From Theristus sp. LFF4_11 (taxonomy: Eukaryota; Nematoda; Chromadorea; Monhysterida; Xyalidae): a stretch of 64,000 nt of DNA. The notes under the pieces are model-generated. The model searched no databases and had not been told where the DNA came from. It saw only the letters and a list, made by a program, of their open reading frames with translations. The stretch's first letter is position 1, and every line of letters begins with the position of its first letter. Positions 55,805 to 64,000 of the stretch are shown piece by piece. The DNA lies in assembly GCA_030248135.1 (NCBI GenBank), contig JASANC010001326.1, positions 1-64,000 of the forward strand, written 5' to 3'. The position numbers and the translations under genes were made by a program.

Positions 55805-58800
55805 CTATCTGCTTTCATCAGTGCACTGATTCGCCGACGCAGCCACACGTTTGCCATCTGTTGTGCTCACCACTGTTCTGTTTGTATCAGTTTTTTCAGA
55901 ACCGTCCGCTTCTTCATCAGTGCGCCGTCGATTAAAGCAAGAACGAAGATTCAGTAGGTAGACGTGCACGTCTGAGAGCGTGCCAAGGACGATTGGTGCT
56001 ATGAAGAGGCCATGGGCAACGCCAATGACGACGACCAGCACGACGCTTTTCACGAACACGCCCACCATGTAGTTGTTGACAAGCGTCAGTGCTGCCACCG
56101 CAGACAGCGTCGTTAAGCCGGCCTGCACGCACGGCCATGCAACAACGAGCAGCGTCTCTCGCAGTCGAGCGGCGGTGCTCTGCAGAATCATGGTGAAAAG
56201 TGCAAGCGCTTGGCAATGGGGCTTGAAAAGTGTCATTTTTAGTTCGGTTCTGCGACTCAATGCGAGCATAAAGATGTAAGCAGTTTCATGCTTGACGCCA
56301 GGAATGGAAAATTGGTAAAGTGACCCGTGCACATGAGCGTTTGGGGCCATTTTGAATTGCCGCAACAAGCATAAAACTGATTTCCTTTCAACGCCTACCA
56401 AACGCGTTGAGTGGCATAACTAAAATAAAAGACAATCTTTTCATGGTAGTTGTACAAACGTTGAACTTGCTTGTGTAAAATAACGGAGAAAGGCTCGTTA
56501 AAAAAGTAATTACATCGACACAATGGAAAAATACCGAGCTACATCAGAAGAGTAACCTCTTGGTGTGAACGATGGAAATGACAGGTGACATGCGCAATGT
56601 AGTCGACAGAGAAACCGATTGACATCAACATTGACACGGTTGACACCGGATCAAGGTCAGTCGACCACAACATCAGGCCGCCGTAGACGCCGACGTTTGT
56701 GCTGATGACGGCCGCTGTGGCGCTGACGGTGACGTACAACGACGGCATCAACACGAGACACACGGCGGCCATGCACAGCACTGTGATCACCAGGGTCTGC
56801 TGGTAGCTGGTCGCTGAAACACGAAAGACTGTCGCTGCAATGCCGTGACTTGCGCTTGACAGAATCAAACCATGTGCAAACCGGTACAACGTTTCAAAGG
56901 CAACTGCGTTATTTTGAACGTCAAATTTTCCGCGTGACTTACTGATGCTGACCAGCTGATCGGCGTTGGCACTGTTCGAATCATAGAGGCTGACGTTGAA
57001 GTGCGCGTATTTCGTGTACAACAGTCGACGCCAATTATTCAAGATTTCCACTCGATCGTACTCGTCGATTAAATCGGACGCGTATCTTCTGGTGATTTTG
57101 ACCGAGAATTTTTCAACGCACCGTGGGTGATTTTGTGCGCCTGAAATTGGAGAACAAAAATCAGTAAACTTCATCTGACGAAAGAGTCCCGAATCACAGC
57201 TGCGAAACGTACATTGCTCTGTGTGCAGCCGCAGCATCTGTTGCAGATGCCCAGTGTAGGCGCCAAACTGAACAAACTCCGGCAGATGTCTGTAAGTGAA
57301 GTGCGCTCCGTCGTCGTCCATCAGGTCGAAATCGATCAATGTCAAATAATGTAAATAGTCGGTCAACCAAAACGTTGTTTCGACTTCTTGTTCCGTATCC
57401 AGCAATAAGTTGTTGTCAAACACGGACAACGAGTTTTCATCACATTTCTTTAACATGAACAGTTTTTGCTCTATACGTTCTTCAGAAATCGATTTGAAGT
57501 CGTTGATCATTTGGAACACTTGCCGTCGGACGCTGGAATTTCGAAAATCCAACGGTCGATTGACGAAAATGAACACTTCCGTCCAGATATACTGTTTTTC
57601 GGCATGGTAGAACGCTTGCAACGGCGAATCGTCAAGCAGGAATTTGCTTGACTGAAGGTTCACGCGTGCGGTGCTGATGCCGTATGCAGACAGTGTCCAG
57701 TAGGCAAGCATCAGACCTGCCAGCGACAGCCGCACCCGCCAATCACAAGCGCATAAGCTGAATTGCTCAATGCAATGGTGGTGCATCGCTGCTACCACGT
57801 TTGAAATTCGCTCAAAAATGTTACTTTCTGTTTCTGCATCCGATTGAGAATCTTTCCGAGGCCGACGATCAATTTCTGCCGATAATGAAACGGTTGGAAA
57901 GTGGATTTTTGACAGTGAAATCGAGTGCAACGGTGATGCGGTGAATTTACGCAGCCAAAGTTTTTGAGTGGTCGGTCGTCGCCGCGGATGACGCCAAGAG
58001 CTCGGCAAGCAAAACGGGCTGCTCCAGCCGCTCTTGCCGGCCCATTCACGCCTGCCGCTCAACTGGAGAACAGCCGAGAACAGGAAGATTTGATTGAGAT
58101 AATCCATGAATGCAGCGAGCGACACGAACGTGCAGAAGCGACTGACGGCCGGCGTTGACGAGCTGGCGCCAACGGCGAACGCAAGCACGTTCGTCAGAGA
58201 GGACACTGTGATCGATGGAGCCACCGTGCCAAGACACTCTGTCAGACGCGCATTCGCACTTCTCTGAAACAACAAATGCAACTGGCTAACATCGGTCTGG
58301 CCAATCAAAGATTTCTCTCTCCTTTTGCCGAAAACAAAACACGAGCTTTCTTGTCGCACTTTTGCGTGTTCAGCAATGTTGTGGTCGTGCCACGCGTGCA
58401 ACGCCAAGAACATGTCGTCGACGCCGACGGCGAGAATCAGGAACGGCACCACTGCGTTCACCGGTTGGTACGGCACGCCAACGAACAACAGCACCCCGGT
58501 GGCACTCGGTATGGCAAGCAGCGGACACAAAATGCCGCAGAACACTTCCAGCGGTTGACATTTTTCAGCAGTCGCTCTCAGGCTGCTCAACTGACAGAAC
58601 ACCAGAATCAACAGGAAACTGACGACGAAATATGGAGTGATCTCTTCGCCGGTGCGACTCAGCTCGGCGCCGATGATCTCGTCGCTCATTTGGACGATCT
58701 GCGCAAGAACGTTTGCTGTTTGCACTGTTTTCCAGGCAAATTTCAATCTTCTTATGTTTTTTTTAATTTCGAACAACAAAGCATTTTGAAATATCGGACA

Positions 58801-60139
58801 GAACTCACTTCAACCACATTCGACGGATCTGCATTGTGCATGGCGACGAACCGCTGCACACTCGCCTCCCACTTGCGCAGCACCCGCTCCACGGTCGAAT
58901 TGACTTTTGTTGCTGCCAAATGCAACTTTATCGTTTCAATATTGCCGATCTCATCCTCCTGCCGTTCATAGACGCTTCGAACATATTTCGTGTTTTCACT
59001 TTCGTTTCGTGTCGTCAAGACGCCCAGAAACGCGGGCCCCACGAATATTTCCTTGCTGAAGAAACGAACCCGTGGGTATGTTGCACGAAAGTTCATGACT
59101 AGCGGATTTGGTTTTTTCTCTTTGACCGACGTCGTTTGCTGTTCCACTGGCGTCGGTTTTGTTGTGACGAAGGTGTTCGATTGTTCCGGTGGTTTTTGTT
59201 CTACTTTTTCGACGTGACCTTTGTACATGTGTGACTGCAGTTTGTCTTGTTGTTCGTTCTCTTCTGCTGTGATTTTCTGCAGCATCAGCGCCATGGACAA
59301 GACGACCGGTTGATTGTTCAAGCACTGCGCACCACACACGTCCGCATAGCGATACGCACGCCCGTCAACAATCACTTCGATGTCTTGTTCGACGTGTTTC
59401 ACAAATTCCAGCGTTTCCTGTGATAAAAAATTGAATGGGCGTGCAAATTTTAAAACCGTTGGACAAAAAAGCCATTCTGCTAATTTCACGAATTTTCCCT
59501 GCGAGTGGTCTTGACACGAACACGAACAAACCGGAACATAAACTACGGTGTAGCTTTTGACACTCGTTTTTAGACAAACCAAAAAAGTAAACATAGTTTG
59601 CGATTACATGGAGTTGCATACATTTGCTGTTTTTACTTTTTACACATTGGCAACGTTTAAAGCTTTGCCGCTCGCTGTGGTTGAGGAAGTATTCGCAACG
59701 CCACTCACTTGGAACTGCTGCCGACCGAGCATATCGACCGTGGGGCGATGTTTCGCGCGGAACAGCAGCCCCGTGAAATACGGCCGTCCGTGCTGCGCGT
59801 AGAACTCCTCCACGATCGCGTATTCACGCGCCGAGACGCCGTCGATTGGCGCCCAGTCGTACATGTCTGCAAGTTGAAAGTTGAAATTCATTTCCAAATT
59901 AAGCGTTGATACAACCCATGGGTAACAATAACACTCGCACAGAACCTACCTGAGTGTTCCTCAAAGTAGTACAGCCCGGACGAGCACAAGCCGGTGAACA
60001 GGAGACACGCGACGATCACGGCCACTGGTCGGTCGGCGATTCGCTCGCCCAATCGCCTGAACGCAGCCTGCAGTCGCTGCTCAAATGTAGCCCTCACGCT
60101 GTTGCCCGTTAGTCGCACTCGATTCAATAAAGCGAACAT
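55805..60139 (-). CDS. Patched-related (PTR-family) membrane protein, RND/sterol-sensing fold
   Basis: Twelve-pass RND-type protein of the Patched-related family, linked in nematodes to moulting and lipid or sterol transport. Inferred minus-strand exons: 60139-59950, 59866-59709, 59417-58809, 58698-58360, 58263-57213, 57140-56943, 56813-56557, 56179-55805; about 1058 residues. Seen: first membrane helix about 38-58, a large extracellular loop, then the sterol-sensing domain with PYFVVSFLLILVFCQL and the RND signature GVDDMFLALHAWH. A second loop with Cys residues follows, then helices VLCMAAVCLVLMPSLYV and GFSVDYIAHVTCHFH (second RND signature), and a last bundle ending VVLVVVIGVAHGLF. Introns 4, 5 and 6 (58264-58359, 57141-57212, 56814-56942) are multiples of three without stops, so an open frame runs across them. 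They were placed by splice motifs and phase. Start at 60139 is the first in-frame ATG. Confidence 0.88.
56246..56420. repeat. MITE family A copy
   Basis: Left GGTTCTGCGACTCAATGCG, right GCGTTGAGTGGCATAAC; inner GGAAAATTGGTAAAGTGACC and GGCCATTTTGAATTGCC. PTR intron 7. Confidence 0.75.
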
Positions 60140-63100
60140 CGTCGGGAGTTTGGTTGTTGGTTTTTGTCGGATAACATTCACTCAGGTATGTGATAACTCA
60201 TCTCTGTTGCATAATCTTTCAGCACGCCACCTTGATCAACTGAGTCATGACGTTTGCTGCGTAATTATGGGTGGTGCTCTGAAATACAAAAAAGTTCGCC
60301 GAATAAATGACAAAGCCGAAACCCATATTTTTTGACTTAAACAATCAGCGTGTGTATTTTTTCAAAATAATAAAACAGACAGAGTTATCAGGTATACAGC
60401 GTTTATATTGTGTGCGTGATAGACATTATACACCTTGTCCATTCATCTGCGGTGCAGAACAACAAAACTCGCTGCGTGTATGATGTGACTTGTTTCATGT
60501 TCTTCAGTGTTCAGTTTTGTTGTTGTCTTTTGGATATGGTCTAATTTTCGGTTGATGAATGCACCAGCGCGCGAAATGCGTCTTTTTCTCTTCGGCAAAC
60601 TTCAATCCCACCTGCGTGTGAAAAGGTAACAAACATATTAAAAAACCACGTTTTTCCGCCCACAGGCACTGACTGATATCCGACTGTAAAAGTTTTAACG
60701 CGCTTTTATACCTTTTCTACTTCTAGCCTTTCATATAGAATGTGACGGGAAAGAGTTTAAAAACGAAACGATTGTCTAATGAGCAAAACAAGCGATCGAA
60801 ATTTTAATACAAACAAAACATATCGTCCATAAAATGCGTTCAAGTGTTCTGGGCATTATCACACCCACTGCATTATGATCTTTGGCATGAGACAGACACG
60901 CATATTCGAATTGATCATTCAGATTGCGAGTTGCGTTCATGCTGTAATCACAATCGTTTATGTGTTTGACTTTTTGTGTTGTGTTTCGACGGTGAATCAT
61001 AAAATTGAGATTCTAGAGATCAAATAGTTTTGAGATGACCACGCAATCAGCGACAATCACCCTCGTGGCCTGGTGGTAGTGCGTTAGACTACAGTCTGTG
61101 CGCTCGGGGGATCGAGCCCCGCCGAGGGGTGTATAGGCACTTAATGACAGAGAAAACTCGATGGGCGCCCTACTCAATGGCGTTCTGTACGCTTCTCTGG
61201 GTTAGCCCTGGCTAAAAACATCGCCTAAAAATCACAACAACAACAACAACAACAACAACAATCGTTCGTTATTTAGATAATTTTGTGCATATTCAAAGCG
61301 AACACGTCTTTGTTACTCGTTTGTTGACTTCACGTTTGTTAAACGTTCAAAAACGAACATGTTAACGAAGTTACCTTTACAATGTAAGTTGACGAGCAAA
61401 ATATTTTTTTTTGGTTTTCGTTCCTTTTGTTTTCACTTTATAAACGAACAAAATAAAACGCGCGCCAAATAAAAAATCCAATAAATTTTTCCGATCAGCA
61501 AAAATCTTTGTCTGAAACAAAAAAAGGCAAACAAAAGTTCATTCTGGAGCATCAAGCTTTATCAGAGAATTCAATAGAAGTTGGGGTATGTTAGATTCGT
61601 TAAACACTGCATGTGACACTTTGAATTGTCGTTTTGTCGTTTTAGGTTTATTAGATGAGTAAACAAATAAACCAAATTTAATTCCATTTCAGTGTTTTTT
61701 ATATTCAGTTTCAGTTCTATTATTTACAAATTTCCGTTGTGTTGCCACAAGGCAAAATAAATTGACTTTTTAAAAATTGTGATTTCAAGAATTGATCGAA
61801 ATTGAATCCTGCACTGTTGCTCAAGTGAATTTGAACATTACAAACATGTTTTTGTCCAATCAGAAACGTGAACGTTTATGAGTTTGTGTAAATGGCAGTC
61901 AAAAAACATAAATCTAAAAAATAAAAATATATGAAAAAGAACACAGAACAAAACTTTACCATAACTCCTCGAAAAAAGTTGTGATTTGTACAATACAGAC
62001 AAACAAAGCACGAACGAGTTTGTTTTTTTGCAATGCTGAAATCAAAACTTTCCGATGATAAGTAACATACAAAATCAGAAATTACTGACTACAGGTACAT
62101 GTATAAATGAGTTTCGAACAATGCAGAATGCAGTGCCTTGCAATCGGATTTGTGCGGCAAACATTTGTGCACCAGAAATAACAAAAACGTGCAGCTGATT
62201 GCGAACGGACCAAAGCAAAAAACTGATATCTTTTTTCTCCGTCACGTTTCGTTGACTTTGACGTTCGTTTTGTTCGTGTGATACATTGAAAATTAATGAG
62301 AAAAAATAAATAAAAGCGTTCTCTAAATATGAAAAAAAGCAACGAACGAATTACAATCTTGACACTCACCCATGACATATCGCAAATTTAAAAACTCAAA
62401 ACCACAACGGCGTGAAAAATTGGGCTGTTTTCAGAATTTCGCTAGAGTTTACTTTTGGATGCAAACGTTTTTTGCTCTTAAATCGAGAAAATGTTCTTTG
62501 ACGAAAACCATGTAATATCCACCCTTCATTCGTTGTTTATTGTTTATTTGTTTCGATCAAACCGTTAATTTTCCTACTAACCAACAGATTTCAAAAAAAA
62601 AGAAATCAAAAATTAAAACAAACCTAAAAGCTGATCAATAAATTGCAAAAGACCCAATTAATACAAAACAACTGTCCAGTTTTTTTTTGCGAAAAATGAA
62701 CTAAAACTATTCAAGCCAAGAAAATAAAAAAATACACGTATCGTAATTGGTAAATACCGCAAAAACGACAATAACGTCAAATTGGTCAAAAATTGATCAA
62801 CTGATTAATCAAAAATTAATCCTATGAATAAAAAACTCGCTGATTTAAATAAATTTAATCAAAGCAGAAAGTAAAAACGTTGCAGATAATTGGTGTAATT
62901 ATTGATGCAAGTATTGATGCAAATATTGATGCCAGATGCAAATAGCTATTGATGCACACAGACAGACAAAAATTTAAGAAAAATTTCTGAAGTTCCACAA
63001 TTTCCAAAGTTTCAAAATTGCTGTTGTCCAAAAATCTACAAAAGCAAACGCCATGTGTTTTGCCAACTATAAAACGCACACGATTAGAAACATGGCAACT

Positions 63101-63300
63101 TTTGCCATAATGATTGCAGTTACAAATCAATATTTACATCAATATCCACATAACACACTTCCATATCTGCAACGCTAAATTTAGCGTGAGCAGCGTGATT
63201 CCTAAAACTTATGAAATCTTTAAAAAATAATGCTATTTTTGCAGCAAACCAATCCAATCACTATTTCGTTGGTCTACGTTTTTGATGATGCTCATTTCCG
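60140..63300. other. Spacer between PTR 5' end and the RDH-like gene 3' end
   Basis: About 3.2 kb, mostly very AT-rich, without a supported coding exon. The only recognised feature is the SINE at 61061-61262. The PTR promoter should be near 60140-60400. Confidence 0.5.
61061..61262 (+). mobile_element. tRNA-derived SINE, copy 2
   Basis: Head CGTGGCCTGGTGGTAGTGCG (A box) and GGGGGATCGAGCCC (B box), body GGCACTTAATGACAGAG, GGGTTAGCCCTGGCT and ATCGCCTAAAAATC, then a tail of about nine ACA/AAC units. Same arrangement as 3916-4090, which lacks the tail. The tail and better boxes suggest this copy is younger. Confidence 0.8.
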
Positions 63301-64000
63301 TCAGTGTGCGCCGACCAGAGCGCCTGCTGGCGTTGGCGGCTTCTGCAGACGGGTGAACATCTTGAACAGCCAATCAGCGAGCTCCGTCGGCAGCATTGAC
63401 AGTGGCACAAAGAAGAACTTCGCGTCGAGACCAACGTGATAGCGGGCACGCGGAAATCGCGAGAACAACGCCTGGTAGTAGGCGGTCACCACCGGGCGGA
63501 TGTCGTCCGACGCAAGGTCGTTCACCAACTTGCGGTGCGCCACTTTGCCTGCGCTCCAACTGGGTGCACTCAAATGATGATGATGAGCAGTTATTCAAAA
63601 ATGCACGAGTTCAACTGTGCAACCGTTGCTGTTGCTGCCAAAGTTGCCAACTAAAATTTACCACGTCGAAAAAGGCGTCCGGTATCCTGTCGCGCGTGAC
63701 CTTTGAAAAATAAAAGTCCGCAGAAAACATCACACTCGGCGTTTTTGATCACTTTTCAGTTACCGGACACGGAAACGCGCAGCGGCGGACACGCCACCGG
63801 ACACCTTCGGTCTGGTTCGTTTCATAACTTCAGTAATCCGTTTACCGTATGCGTCTTAAAAAACGCGTTTTCATCTGAAAATTTGCGAACTTTGCTCATG
63901 GAACTCTTTGCCATATTCGTGTTTCTTGTCGTCCGAGAGCGCCTCCCACGCGCGGTCGACGCCGGCCTCGATTTGCGCGAGATCGAGCGTCGGTGTTTTA
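63301..64000 (-). CDS. RDH/17-beta-HSD-type short-chain dehydrogenase (SDR9C-like), 3' part
   Basis: Membrane-associated retinol or steroid dehydrogenase family; only the C-terminal part is in the window. Minus-strand exons 64000-63891 (continues beyond the edge), 63700-63662 (39 bases) and 63548-63301, phases consistent. Seen: DRAWEALSDDKKHEYGKEF, matching the helix after the cofactor domain (family: YGEEF), then the SDR9C C-terminal signature FPRARYHVGLDAKFFFVPLS and MLPTELADWLF. The active-site YxxxK and nucleotide-binding motifs would be upstream, outside the window. Confidence 0.8.

Noticed and set aside
56539..58779. Single 746-residue exon in the PTR gene
   Set aside because: Three internal segments have clear donor and acceptor sites with matching phase and interrupt conserved PTR alignment; they are better read as 3n introns.

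Overview
The window is animal nuclear DNA: twelve spliced protein genes, nearly all with several introns, GT-AG (once probably GC-AG) splice sites and pyrimidine-rich acceptors ending in TTTCAG or TTTTAG. Splice phases were checked by hand at almost every junction. The gene set (Fringe, ANKS1/Odin, DAXX, MED28, ERGIC2, SDHAF2, a syntaxin, a Patched-related protein, two short-chain dehydrogenases, a SWIB/DEK_C protein, an iPLA2) is metazoan. The short TTTCAG acceptors, the PTR-family gene and the acceptor-like sites just before several start codons suggest an ecdysozoan, probably a nematode from a lineage that kept Fringe and DAXX. That placement is inference; no rRNA or mitochondrial marker is present.

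Layout: retroelement scrap at 1-130; iPLA2 (+, 1.0-4.4 kb); Fringe (+, 6.2-18.4 kb) with a 4.2-kb repeat-filled intron; ANKS1 (-, 19.5-29.1 kb, 18 exons); ERGIC2 (+, 29.8-33.1 kb) from a divergent spacer; MED28 (+, 33.8-34.8 kb); a classical SDR (-, 35.1-37.0 kb); a 2-kb divergent spacer with two tandem structured units; syntaxin (+, 39.0-41.3 kb); SDHAF2 (+, 41.6-43.4 kb); an intact-ended but decayed hAT transposon (43.7-45.2 kb); DAXX (+, 45.3-50.6 kb) with an intronic minisatellite; SWIB protein (-, 51.7-53.8 kb); a nest of two non-autonomous hAT-like elements (54.0-55.5 kb); Patched-related protein (-, 55.8-60.1 kb); a SINE in a 3-kb spacer; and the 3' end of an RDH-like SDR (-, 63.3 kb to the window edge).

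The genes do not form one pathway. They are housekeeping and signalling genes: Notch glycosylation (Fringe), receptor-tyrosine-kinase adaptor (ANKS1), early secretory traffic (ERGIC2), exocytosis (syntaxin), Mediator (MED28), H3.3/chromatin (DAXX, SWIB), mitochondrial complex II assembly (SDHAF2) and lipid/redox enzymes.

The unusual layer is the mobile DNA. At least three MITE families sit inside introns, one of them forming a splice donor. hAT-type elements have exact 8-bp target duplications, and one is nested inside another. DAXX carries about 28 tandem copies of its own 5' splice site. Further points are a syntaxin that seems to lack the Habc-SNARE linker, three consecutive stop-free 3n introns in the PTR gene, and a tandem pair of hairpin units resembling a spliced-leader stem.
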